This document shows positions 21,331 through 32,569 of a stretch of 64,000 nt of DNA, in pieces (the first letter of the stretch is position 1; every line of letters starts with the position of its first letter). This DNA comes from Diphasiastrum complanatum (taxonomy: Eukaryota; Streptophyta; Lycopodiopsida; Lycopodiales; Lycopodiaceae), in contig CM055104.1 of NCBI GenBank assembly GCA_029204225.1, positions 49,867,399 through 49,931,398 of the forward strand, read 5' to 3'. The notes under the pieces were generated by a model. The model made no database searches. It was not told the DNA's origin and saw only the letters and a program-made list of their open reading frames with translations. The position numbers and the translations under genes are program-made.

Positions 21331-22260
21331 CGGTAGTCATGGCTGGAATGTAGTATTATCATGATGTACGTAATTGCTTCAAGGGTTGTACAATTGTGGT
21401 GTCCCACTTGGTTTTTTTTTTTTTTGAAACTAAGAAACCAAGGACAATCAAAAGGACAGGAGGGAGGTGTGTGAATAAATGGTAATAGATGGTTGTTATC
21501 TGAGGATATTGGTGGAGGAAAGATAGATGCATGTAATGATATGAAAAAGGATGAAGGTTGAGCTGATGGAGATGGAGATGAAAACACAGATGGAGACGGT
21601 ATAAAAATGAATTTTTTTTTTCAACAAGGTTGGGAATTAACTCTTGCCCCCATCACACTAGTTGAATGATGAAACTTCTCCAAGACCTGTGAGGGTTAGT
21701 TTTGAGCCGGCTGTAAAAAATTGAAGATTTTTGCTAAAATCGAGAATTTTTAGGATTGTTTCTCTAAGATTTCAAGATCTGAGTGTCTTATCTGAAGCAA
21801 AGTCTGATAGTAGCTAAAACGCAATATAATTCAAGTATTACCAATTTGGATTGAGTTTTGAACCGCCAGATTTAGGGAGATTAAGAGAACAAGATCATTT
21901 TTAGTGTATTTTTGCCCATTTTTAGCGATTTTTTGTGGTTTTTCTGAGATGTCTTCAGATCGGAGTGGATCTAACCTTTGCCCTTCCCAATGTAGCTGGA
22001 TCTAGACTAGATCTATTAGTATGAGGTCTTCAAAGGTTTTTGATGGACGACTTTTGCATAATCTTGAAAAACTCAGTTTTTGAGCACTTTTCAACACTTT
22101 TTCTTAGATCTTTCTAGATCTGTCAATTGGATCTTCACAAGAATTTCACAAAAGCTAGATCAGGGTCAAATATAACTAGAAAAATCTCAGCAAAGCCTAA
22201 TTTCAAGCATATCTCAAAAAAGCAAGAATAAAGTGTATTTTTTGTTTTTTTTTGTTATTT
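21331..22260 (-). other. Element E leader, unique part
   Basis: AT-rich sequence between Gag and the tandem array, with an A/T run and low-complexity Ser/Pro frames (21294-21587, minus). No domain seen. Confidence 0.5.
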
Positions 22261-23146
22261 TTGGCAATTTTCTCTCAGATCCTAGAGAGAGAACGTGTGC
22301 CAATATGATAGTAGCCTTTTCTGATACAGATCTAGCTAAATCCAGGTGGGTGAAGGTTATTTCCTAGGTAATGGAGAGAATATACAAATTTTATGGTTTT
22401 TTTTGCTATTTTTGGCAGTTTTCTCTCAGATCCTAAAGAGAGAACCTTAGCCGAGCTGATGATATCCTTTTTTAATACAGATCTAGCTAAATCTAGGTGG
22501 GCAAAGGTTAATTCTCAGGGGATAGAGAGAAAAAACAATTTTTATGGGTTTTTTCACTATTTTTGCCAGTTTTCTCTCAAATCCTAGAGAGAGAACCTTC
22601 GCCAAGCTGAGAGTAGCTTTCTCTAATACAGATTTAGCTAAACCCAGGTGGGCAAAGGTTATTTCTCAGGGGATGGAGAGAAAATACAATTTTATGGGTT
22701 TTTTCACTATTTTTGGCAGTTTTCTCTAAGATCCTAGAGAGAGAACCTTCGCCGAGTTGAGAGTAGCTTTTTTCAATACATATTTGGCTAGATCCAGGTG
22801 GGTGAGGGTTAATTCCCAGGGGATGGAGAGAAAATACAATTTTTATGGGTTTTTCACTATTTTTGGCAATTTTCTCTCAGATCCTAGAGAGAGAATCTTT
22901 GCTGAGCTGAGAGTGGCCTCCTCTGATACAGATTTAGCTAAATCCAGGTGGGAAAAGGATATTTCCCAGGGGATGGAGAGAAAATACAATTTTTATGGGT
23001 TTTTTTCACTATTTTTGGCGGTTTTCTCTTAGATCCTAGAGAGAGAACCTTCGCCGAGTTGAGAGTAGCTTTCTCTGATACAAATTTAGCTAAATCCAGG
23101 TGGGCGAAGGTTGAAAAGGAGAGAAAATACAATTTCTATGGGGTTT
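22261..23146. repeat. Six 150-bp tandem repeats in the E leader
   Basis: Units begin at 22261, 22412, 22563, 22713, 22863 and 23015, each opening TTGGCAGTTTTCTCTC or a close variant, with CAGATCCTAGAGAGAGAACC and GCTAAATCCAGGTGGG inside. A decayed partial unit follows. The spacing is 150-152 bp and unit divergence is modest. Arrays at this position between PBS and gag are known in several plant gypsy lineages. Confidence 0.93.
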
Positions 23147-23559
23147 TTGGCGATGTTTTGCGGTTTTTTCAAAAATGGTTGGGAATTAACCTTCGTCGAT
23201 TTTTTGTAGGTTCTGAACAGTGTCTAGAAGGTACTGCCAAAGGGGTGAAGGTTAGTTGCAGAGCAGTACAAAGCTATTGCCTCTAATATGTTTTTCCTGC
23301 CTATTTTCCCACCAAAAACAGATTTTTCATGGTTTTCTGATTTTTTTGTTTGTTTGTTTGTTTTTGTTTTTCTTCAGCAAGGGTTGTTCTAATCTACAGT
23401 TCTAACACTAATCCACACCCCACTAACTCTAATGCACACTAACTACCACTAACAAGCTAAAAAACTTGATTTTTTGTGATGAAAAATGAAGGGAAAAGAA
23501 GAGAGAAGAGTGAGAGAAGGAGAAGAAAAGTGATGTCTATGTCGGCTAAGGCAAGTGTT

Positions 23560-23582
23560 GGCGCTCCTCGGCAACGGCACCA
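23560..23582 (-). other. Primer-binding site of element E
   Basis: On the minus strand TGGTGCCGTTGCCGAGGAG follows the LTR end CACTACA plus one base. The same core, GTTGCCGAGGA, recurs beside elements L/M (33662) and, altered, in F (58833). The matching tRNA was not verified. Confidence 0.75.
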
Positions 23583-23583
23583 T

Positions 23584-24358
<775 letters not shown>

Positions 24359-24479
24359 GTAAAATACTCTTCACTAGGTTTAAGCTCTTTACGGATGCAT
24401 CTGGGCAGACCAACTATAAACCATATGATCAACATTTTATCAGTTGGTTGTTCTTGGACTTGACTTTTGAGATGCATTC

Positions 24480-24720
24480 ATCTTTTTTGATTTTTATATT
24501 ACTAAGCATACAAAGGGGCTTTCTATAAGTCTGAAAGGTTTGAAGCGTTTAATGAAAGACTCTTTCAGCTTTGACCAATCTTGTCGATCATCACGATCAA
24601 GGTTGAAAAACCACTCTCGTGCTTTATCTACCATGGTCATCAAAAAAAGTTGGACTTTATAATGTTTTCTAGTTTCGACTCCCTGAGGAGTTTTTGTTAC
24701 AAATGTTGAGTGACAATTGT
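24480..24720 (-). pseudogene. Gypsy Gag relic K
   Basis: The minus-strand frame reads TMVDKAREWFFNLDRDDRQD, then WSKLKESFIKRF. This is the A-x-x-W-F and W-x-x-L-x-x-x-F-x-x-x-F signature of the Retrotrans_gag domain of Ty3/gypsy elements. Only about 70 residues are recognisable. The 5' LTR of E follows downstream at 24358, so E may have inserted into K. The flanks to 25060 on the same strand are open in pieces (24857-25054) but unrecognised. Confidence 0.65.
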
Positions 24721-25132
24721 AGCAAGCACTGTGTAGGATTCCCAGTTGTTTAGTTAAAGTTGTGTTGATGATTCTGTGATTTCAGTAGAAGTAGAGTTAG
24801 TTTAATTCCCTGTTCTTGGAGTAGAGTAGATTAGGAATAATCTGCAATCTGTAAAACTAATGAAAGAACTGAAGCAATTTGTAGAGCAATAGGAAATTGA
24901 GTTCCTGACAGGTCCAAAATTCAAGTTGACCATCCATTGTCAAATAAAGATCTAATTCAGGTCGTAGTTGTGCCTCTAACAGGCGGGACACACTACCAAT
25001 ATACTGCAAAACAAAACCCATGACTGAGTTGTAGCTAAATCGATTTGTAGTCACATGGATCTCGGGCCATGCTGAAGCTCTGTCAAAAAAAGAGTAGGCG
25101 CTACTTTGAGTGGTAGATTCAGCGCTAGTATT

Positions 25133-25224
25133 GGCCCGTTACGAAGCAGGTTCTGTGTGAATCAGAATCTGCAACCGTTGGCCCGTTGAGAAGCAGGTTC
25201 TATGTGAATCGAAATCTGCATACG
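25133..25224. repeat. 46-bp tandem duplication
   Basis: TTGGCCCGTT...GAAGCAGGTTCT...GTGAATC occurs at 25133 and again at 25179 with a few substitutions. It is probably part of the LTR of element M, which ends at about 25270. Confidence 0.8.
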
Positions 25225-25270
25225 TTGGCTAGAGAACCAGTAAACATTAACTAGAAGATGCTTCAGCAAA

Positions 25271-25283
25271 CATTGGCACCGTT
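25271..25283 (+). other. Left half of element M primer-binding site
   Basis: TTGGCACCGTT lies after CAGCAAACA and is cut by copia L. The rest, CCATTGCCGAGGAC, lies at 33662-33675 after the other L LTR. Together they match the PBS type of element E. M would read rightward. Confidence 0.7.
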
Positions 25284-26375
25284 TGTTGGGAGAGAGAGAG
25301 AACGAATAAATGACGAACAAGACGCGAACGAGAAACGAACTCGAACAAGAAACGAACGAGTAGCGAACTCAAACAGAAAATGTTCGTGCGCAGCGGAATT
25401 AGTTAAATGACTCTCTCCCTAAGCATGACTACGCCTATCAAAATGGACAGAACAGATAGTGATTGCAATCACGGTCATTCTAGATTACGTAGCCAAACCT
25501 TTGAATGGATGAAGTGCTAGAAGAATAATTTGTTGCGAATTGCAAGACAAATTATTTGTCGCGAATGATTCGCAAAGATCTCGACAGTGCTCAACTGATA
25601 ATTAGTCGTGAATTATTCGCGAAAGATAAAAATAAAAATTAATCTTTTATTATCGGAAAGAGCAATTGGAATAATCAGACAGAAAGAAGAATAAGCATAG
25701 CAATATTGACAGATCTTAAATGCAGAATGTCAGATTAAGTATAGCAAGTATACAAATCAATAATGCGATAGAGCACAAGACAGTAGCGGACGGAACCACG
25801 TGCCCTACAAAGCTTATTTCTGTCTATAATGAGGAATATAACCTCTTTTGCTTGTTCTAGACTTATCTTGCTCTTCTAGCATACACTACTTCATCGTCAT
25901 ATCTTAAATACACAGATGGTATCTACTATATACAAGATATTACAGGTGTGCAGATATGAAAGTACAGAGTGGATGTGTTGTCTGTAGGAGATCGTGGGTG
26001 GCTGCAGTCGTTGTTCAATCTGTTAGCGCAACTACAAAGGATGAGCGTGGAAAAGAGTGTGACGTCAGGTGAATGTTCGTGATGATGGAAGAGTGCGTCA
26101 CTCTTACGAATGGCCTTAGGATAAGATTTACAAGGTGCCTTAGCTTTTAGGACACTTTGCCATTCTGTGAGGTAGTGTCCTCCTTTCGCCTGTCACCATG
26201 ACCTGTGTAAGAACACAGTGTCGTGATTCATTCACCATTTATTCGTCTGTGCAAATTTGCGTGTAAAAATGCAGACTGCGTGACAACGTTAGAAAATATA
26301 CAGCATGAATGGAGGTAGATTAAAATTGGGATTTAGGAGAGTGGAAGGAGTAAATCCAACATTGTAAATCCAACA
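25284..26375 (-). repeat. 3' LTR of copia L
   Basis: 1092 bp. On the minus strand it is preceded by the purine tract AAGGGGGGGGG (26376-26386). Confidence 0.93.
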
Positions 26376-26412
26376 CCCCCCCCTTAATCTGGATCCGTGA
26401 ATGTCTTGATCT

Positions 26413-27171
26413 TCAGACTGAAAATTTGTTGTGTGCATTAACACTGAGTGCTTTCGTGAAAATATCTGCAACCATGTCCTGCATATTGCAGTACGTTAAG
26501 CTCACCTCTCGGTCGAGAACCTTGCCCTTGATGTAGTGATATCTTATCTCAATGTGCTTACTCCTAGAATGAAATCTAGGGTTGGCTGATAGAGCAATAA
26601 CACTTTGATTATCACAAAACAAGATTGTAGGGCTGTGCTAATATAGATTGATGTCTGACAGCAAATTTCTCAACCAAAACGCTTCCTTAATAGATTGAGA
26701 AGCATCAATGTATTCTGCTTTAGTAGAAGAAAGTGCGATAGAGGTTTGCTTACGACTGTTCCATGAAATAGGACCGCCATTGAAGAAGAATGTAAATCCA
26801 GATGTGGATTTACGATGGTCTACATCTCCTCCCCAACTTGCATCAGAATATCCACTGAGCTGATGAAGATTGTCGTAGCTGACATCTCCATAGCAGATGC
26901 ACTGGTCCCTGGTAGCTCGAATGTATCTCATGACTCAAATAAGAGTCTTCCAATGGGTAGTTCCAAGATTAGCCATGTATTGGCTGAGTGAGTTGACAAC
27001 AAAAGAGATGTCTGGTCTTGTACAGACCATTGCGTACATGAGAGATCCGAGTATCGATCGATACGAGTATTCTCTCATATGCTCCTCTTCCCGTTTGGTC
27101 TGGGGACATTGGTCCTTTGACAAATGCAGGCTTGGATCTATTGGTGAGTGAGCTAATTTACAATTCATCAA
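26413..27171 (-). pseudogene. Copia L RNase H
   Basis: The frames read SLMYAMVCTRPDISFVVNSL, GYSDASWGGDVDHRKSTSG, SWNSRKQTSIALSSTKAEYI, FCDNQSVIALSANPRF, SRSKHIEIRYHYIKGKV and DMVADIFTKALS. All copia RNase H blocks are present, but in three frames separated by stops near 26930 and 26635. It would degrade the RNA strand during cDNA synthesis. Confidence 0.9.
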
Positions 27172-28052
27172 ATTATATCTGTTAAGAACACTATGAAGAT
27201 ACCTTTGTTGAGTGATGTAAATCAGTCGATTTGCTCTGTCTCTGTGGATTTAAATTCCAAGAAAAAAGTGAGCTTCGTCCAGATCAGTGATGTCGAATTC
27301 TAATAACAGCATCTGTTTCAAATCCTTGACCATATTGGTATTGTTACTGAAGAGCAACGTATCATCAACATACAAGATGATGATAATGAAGGACTGTTGT
27401 ACTGACTTCAAATAAACATTGCAATCAGCAGTGCTTGGTTTAAATCCTTGTTCAATGAGGAATGTGTTGATCATCTGAAACCAAGCTTTGGCAGATTGTT
27501 TCAAGCCGTACAGTGCTTTATGGAGTTTATAGACATGATTCTTCATGCCTTCCACAACGTATCCTTTGGGCTGGATCATGTAGATGTCTTCTTGTATAAC
27601 TCCATTCAGATAAGCTGTTTGTACATCGAGCTGCTGTACTTCGAGGTCGGTAGCTGTAGCATAAGATAGGAGCATTTGGATCGACGAATGTTTGACGACT
27701 GGACTGAAAGTCTCACTATAGTTGACATTCAGAATCTGGGTGAATCCTCGTGCTACCAGTCTTGCCTTCCTTTGATCACTTGCTCCATTGGCATTGTATT
27801 TGATCTTAAAGATCCATTTGTAATCAATAATATTGCAGCCAATAGGAGCTTCGACTAATGACCATGTCTGATTCTTGATCAGAGAGGAATACTCTCTGTC
27901 CATAGCTTCTCTCCAGAGATCAGAGTTTGGTTGGCTAAGTGCCTCTTCGACTGTCGTCGGTTCCTGCATTAAAAGACAAACAGACTCAAGAGTATACCTT
28001 GTGGGCACTGTGCGCACTCGGCTTGATCTTCTAGGAAGATTCGACTGATGAA
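27172..28052 (-). pseudogene. Copia L reverse transcriptase
   Basis: The main frame 27250-28017 carries EAMDREYSSLIKNQTWSLVE, YKWIFKIKYNANG, KARLVARGFTQ, QQLDVQTAYLNGVIQEDIYM, KALYGLKQSAKAWFQ and ILYVDDTLLFSNN with the catalytic YVDD intact. It ends at EAHFFLGI, where the frame to RNase H is lost. This is one of the best preserved RT cores in the window. Confidence 0.92.
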
Positions 28053-28431
28053 CTACTCCCGGGACTTGTTGTTGGGTAGTAACATCTTCTTCTGATTCAC
28101 TGTCTCAAAGTGGTTCGACGATAGACATGCTTGAGCTAGAGGCTCGAACTGTCGTGTCAATGGTAGGCGATGAAGATTCTTCTTGAGTAACTTCCTTGCC
28201 TTTGAGGTCGACGAACTGATCCTCGATAAAGACTGTATCTCGGCTATACAAAATTTGTTGGGTATCAGGATCGTACAGCTTGTAGGTGTTATCAGACGAG
28301 GTATATCCAATTTGGATGGTCTTGAGACCTTGGAAGTCCAATTTCTTCCTTGTGTCTTTTGGGAGCTGCGCATAGGCAATGCACCCAAACACTTTTAGAT
28401 TCTTCAAAGAAGGCTTAAAGCCTGTCCACAC
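28053..28431 (-). pseudogene. Copia L integrase C-terminus
   Basis: WTGFKPSLKNLKVFGCIAYA and then KTIQIGYTSSDNTYKLYDPD form the conserved C-terminal block of copia integrase. Stops at about 28440-28510 separate it from the catalytic core, and a second frame shift at 28100 precedes RT. Confidence 0.85.
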
Positions 28432-28509
28432 CTTGTGGGGTGTCTTGTCTCAGAGAGCTTTGGTTGAACATCTATTTTGGATGTAAGCTGCAGTGGAAAC
28501 AGCTTCAGC

Positions 28510-29625
28510 TTAGAACTTCTTGGGCAACGATGCATGCGCTAGCATATACTTAGCAGATTCGACCAGAGTTCGGTTCTTCCTCTCAACTAAGCCATTAGAC
28601 TGAGGACTGTAAGGAGTGATGAATTGCTGCTCAATGCCTTGGCTTTGGCAGTACTCCTTGAACTCAACAAAGATATATTCTCCACCGTTGTCTGACCTCA
28701 AGGCCTTAATCGTCCTTCCAGCCTCCTTTTCTGCATGCTCCTTGAAGATTCTGAAGTAGTTGAAGGCTTCTGATTTCTTCTTTATGAAATACACCATCAT
28801 TCTTCTTGAAAATTTGTCAATAAAGGTTATAAAATACTTGGCATCCTTCAACGAAGGATTTTTCATGGGGCCATAGATATCTGAATGTACAACATCTAGC
28901 AATCCTCTAGCAACATGTTGATGGCTTGATTTAAATAGCTTCCCGATCTGTTTACCAATTAGATAGTCTTGACAAGCATGTAGCTCGATTGTTTCGTGAG
29001 GATAGTCGAGATCAAGAACAATAGATTGTCTAGACATTCGTTGTACAGCAGCATAATTTAAATGACCAAGTCTATAATGCCAAAGTAAACCTTTATTTGA
29101 TTGAATTGAAGTACTGAGAGTCTGACTAGAGGCTGAAAAGCAATGACTTAATTCATACAAGTATCCATGTCTCTTTCCGCGTGCTAGGATCTTGCCTGTC
29201 CTATCAACCACTTTACATTGGTCACATTCGAATTCTACTCTGTGTCCTAGATCTGTGATTCTGCTTACAGAGAGCAGATTTGTGGATAACTTAGGTACAT
29301 ACAGAACTTTGGAGAGTAGCTTAGATGGATCATTTGCAAAGCATAATCTTACAGTGCCTTCACCTTTAATAGCTTGTGTGCTATTGTCGCCAAGGTGGAC
29401 AAATTTTTGGGTACTATAAGATGTATAGGACTCGAAACAGCCTATTAGGCTAGTCATGTGATGAGTGGCTCCGGAGTCCAGGAACCAGGAACTGTCACCA
29501 GATGTTCCTTGATGGTTGGTCATGAAGGCATCATGATTAGCTTCTTGAATTGGCTGTGGAGCTTTTGCTGCTGCATTTGCCACTTGATTCGACTGTCCTT
29601 TGTTGTTGTTCTTCGCGAACTACGA
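28510..29625 (-). pseudogene. Copia L protease and integrase core
   Basis: Protease: SSWFLDSGATHHMTS, with the catalytic D-S-G intact. Then KVLYVPKLSTNLLSVS and LLWHYRLGHLNY; the zinc-binding motif ends HACQDY, where the second Cys of the C-x2-C is Tyr. Catalytic core: VHSDIYGPM, IKALRSDNGGEY and NGLVERKNRTL give D, D and E. The Gag tail (NKGQSNQVANAAAK) begins just after the CACTA junction at about 29625. One continuous frame of about 370 codons. Confidence 0.92.
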
Positions 29626-30479
29626 TTAAGATAACAATGATGAACATAAAACATAAAATTAAGTATAACCACAAATCTAAACATAAACTTTATTCTCTTT
29701 TTATTCAATTTCTCTCTGATAATCCTTACCTCTGATCCACTGTTTCTAAATCTTTAATTTAAACCTTTTACCCTAAATCTCTTATATCATGTCCTCATGT
29801 AGACCTTTTTTATAAATACTTTAATCTAAACTCTAAACACTAAAGCCCTTTTCAAACTGTCTTACTTGTTTTCATGATTTTAAAATGTTTATCTTTATCA
29901 AGCTGTAGCATATGCTCTTCTTATTTTAGAAAGTTTCAATTGAAAGAAAATACTCACAAACAAAGCAACAAGATTTTAATAAAACAAAACAACAATATTT
30001 CAACAAAACAAAGAAACAAAATTCACAATAAACAAAGCTCACCTTGTCTCCAAAAACTTTGTTTCAAAAGCTTTACCCCAAGAAACTTTACTGCAAACTG
30101 AGGATACTGTGATAAAAGTGAGAAAAAAGAGTGTCAATGAGAGAGAGAGAGAGAGAGACAGACAAAGACAAAGAGGGAGAGGGAGAGCAAGCTTTATTCC
30201 AAGCTTTACTCAAGCTACTTTAACTCTAATGAAAGGGAAACAAAAGAGTGTCAATGAGAGAGATAAAAGGATAAAGAGTCATCAAGGTTTTCAAAAAACT
30301 TACTTTACTCCAAGCCCTACTCCAAGCTTTACACCCTTTTAAATAGCTTTACTCCTTTTGAGAAGCTTTCTTATGCTCTCTTTGAAAAGGTTTACAAGCT
30401 TTTAAATAGCTTTACCTCAAGCTTTTGAAAAGCTTTATCTTTGATAAAAAAAAAAACAAAAGAGTGTCAATGAGAGAGA

Positions 30480-30790
30480 GAAAAGAACATAAACAACAAT
30501 AAACACAAATGTAACAAAGCAAAACAAGTAAACTTTTGAATGTTGGCTATGGTGCTTACCTTTGTGTCCAATGCTTAACTTTTTGCTCAAGCTCAGTAAG
30601 ATTCATCTGCTCACCAAGCTGAAAGAGTTAATTTCAAACTCAATGCTAAGAAGGTAAAGAGCTTTGGCTGTGACAAAAGAACAGAAGCAACAATAAACAC
30701 AAATGTATCAAAGAAAAACAAGTAAACTTTTGAATGTTGGCTATGGTGCTCACCTTTTTGTCCAATGCTCCACTTTTTCTCCAAGCCCTG
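30480..30790 (-). repeat. Duplicated exon-like unit in the CACTA fragment
   Basis: Two copies about 190 bp apart share AGTAAACTTTTGAATGTTGG and GGCTATGGTGCT. On the minus strand each has a GCATTGGAC block, a GTAAGC or GTGAGC donor-like site and, for one, a TTTTGTCACAG acceptor-like site. It looks like an internal duplication of a small exon plus intron. The encoded peptide (KVEHWTK / KVKHWTQ) is not recognised. Confidence 0.5.
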
Positions 30791-30970
30791 GCTATGGTGA
30801 AAAGGCAGAGAGCTTGGCTGTGACAAAAAAGCATAAGAAAGATCAAGCATCATTAGAAGAGCCATAGAGAGCAGCACCATCGCTAGGCACAAAAATATCC
30901 TCCTCTTCGCACTCAAAAATAAAAAATTGAAATGAAAATACACCGCGACGCGCCAAGCGATTCGACTTCC

Positions 30971-31135
30971 GGTAATCGACTCTATGGTTGACGCTAGTAG
31001 TGTCGACCATAGCGTCGATTACCAGAACTTAGTAGACGCTATGGTCAACGCTGCTTAGTAGACGCTATGGTCGACGCTGCTAGCGTCGACCACAACGTCT
31101 ACCAAGTTTTGGTAATCGACGCTATGGTCGACGCT
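30971..31135. repeat. Palindromic TCGACGCTATGG array
   Basis: The words TCGACGCTATGGTCGACGCT and its reverse complement alternate several times. 30971-31024 forms one near-perfect inverted repeat (GGTAATCGAC...GTCGATTACC). It lies inside the subterminal part of the CACTA fragment. Confidence 0.85.
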
Positions 31136-31139
31136 AGTA

Positions 31140-31904
31140 AAAAAATTGCACAATTTTTTTTTCTGCAATTCTTGCCGTGATGGCAAAAATTGTGGAAGTT
31201 TTCCGCAATTTTTCGCAATTTTCTCCGCAATTTGCAATAATTTTCGCAATTTATGCCATGTCTAAAAATTGCGGAATTTTTTTTCTGCAGTTTTGTCTGC
31301 GATTCCTACCACGACGGGAGAAATTGCAGAAAACTTTTTGCAATTTTTTCTGCAATTTCAGCCATAGAAAATTTTCCGCAATTTCTGCCATGGCCTAAAA
31401 TTGCAAAAAAACAAATCCGTAATTTTGTTTGTAATTTCTACCACGATGAGAAAAGTTGTGAAAAACTTTCTACAGCTTTTTTTGCAATTTCTGCCGTTGA
31501 AACATTTTTCGCAATTTCTGCCATGGCCTAAAAATTGCATAAATTTGTTTCCACAATTTTGTCTGCAATTTTTACCACGACGGGAGAAATTGCAAAAAAT
31601 TTTATTCAATATTTTCTACAATTTCTTCCGCGAAAACATTTTTCGTAATTTTGGCCACGACCAAAAAATTGCGAAAAATCTTTTTAACACTTTTTTCCGC
31701 AAATTCTGTGATGACGACAAAAATTGCAGAAGTTCTTTTGCAATTTTTTCCGCAATTTCTGTCATGATGGTAGAAATTGCGGACGATTTACTACAATTTC
31801 TATCATAACGGTATAAATTTCGGAATTTTTTTCGCAATTTTTTGGCTTTTCGCAATTTCGACAAAAAAAAATTGATTAAAATTTTTTCTGCAATTTTTGT
31901 CACC
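31140..31904. repeat. CACTA subterminal repeat region
   Basis: Many copies of GCAATTT(C/T)TGCC and its complement occur at 20-50-bp spacing. In En/Spm elements such motifs bind the element's own TnpA-type protein; here this is inferred from position only. Confidence 0.75.
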
Positions 31905-31921
31905 TTTTCTTGTAGTGTGCA

Positions 31922-32411
31922 CCCAGATGTCGTAAGAACTTGACAAGCTTGTAAGCAGCTACATCACTGCGTCTTGATCGTCTATGACAGATTTGACAAC
32001 GACCATTTGTCTTAGCAGGTCCTTGAATTGATTAATGTGATTCTGTAGAGAATCACCATTCGTCATCTTGAGGGAGTAGAATTTCTTCCTGAGATGTAGC
32101 TTAGAAGCTATATCTCGCACTTCGTATGGCGTGCTCAAGATGTCCCAGACTTCTTTCGATGTCTGAGCCTCGGATACATGGCCGATCTGTGTATCCGTGA
32201 TGTTGAGGATGATCAGTGCGAAAGCCTTTCCGTCTTTCAGCTTTCATCTGACGATTGCTGCGTCGTCTGCTTCGGGTTCCCCTTCTGCGTATGTGACAAT
32301 GTCATACAATTCCTGTGCCATTAGTACAGTTTTCATCTTAAATTTCCACAAATGGTAATTGGCTCCATCAAGCTTGTCCATGAGAGGACTGACTTTCCCT
32401 TGGGAATCCAT
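31922..32411 (-). pseudogene. gag: Copia L Gag N-terminal part
   Basis: The start ATG is at 32411 (minus), downstream of the PBS. The frame reads LMDKLDGANYHLWKFKMKTV, SKEVWDILSTPYEVRDIAS, LHLRKKFYSLKMTNGDSLQN, HINQFKDLLRQM and LLTSLSSSYDIWV. This is the standard copia Gag. An in-frame TGA follows AAIVR, and a stop lies near DAVM. The frame ends at the CACTA insertion. Confidence 0.88.
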
Positions 32412-32557
32412 GTGGAAGAATTAGCCTACGAGATAGACGAAACTATCAGTGACTTAAGTATGAAAATATGATATTGAAAAAATACAAAACAAGAAGACAA
32501 CTACTCTATCGGCTCGTAGAGTCTTGTACTGTGGAAGCTAATCAAGCTATGAACATA

Positions 32558-32569
32558 GCTCTGATACCA
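32558..32569 (-). other. Primer-binding site of copia L
   Basis: On the minus strand TGGTATCAGAGC follows the LTR end CCAACA directly. Confidence 0.92.

Larger units (their letters stand above)
29626..31917 (-). mobile_element. En/Spm (CACTA) fragment inside copia L gag
   Basis: The right edge, read on the minus strand, is CACTACAAGAAAAGG, the canonical plant CACTA terminal repeat. It is followed by about 770 bp dense in a short motif in both orientations (GCAATTT/AAATTGC), as in CACTA subterminal regions. The interrupted Gag frame lies on both sides, but about 100 residues including the zinc knuckle are missing. No matching terminal repeat is seen at the left edge, so that end is deleted or decayed. 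No transposase motif recognised. Confidence 0.7.

Noticed and set aside
30611-30943. Small secreted protein (hydrophobic start, minus strand)
   Set aside because: The frame crosses duplicated splice-like sites inside a CACTA fragment, so the apparent signal peptide is probably an artefact.
31055-31903. Frames rich in Asn-Phe-Cys repeats on both strands
   Set aside because: They are the CACTA subterminal GCAATTT repeats read in all frames.
31140-31904. CRISPR-like or satellite array
   Set aside because: Spacing and orientation of the short motif are irregular, and the array ends in a CACTA terminal repeat.
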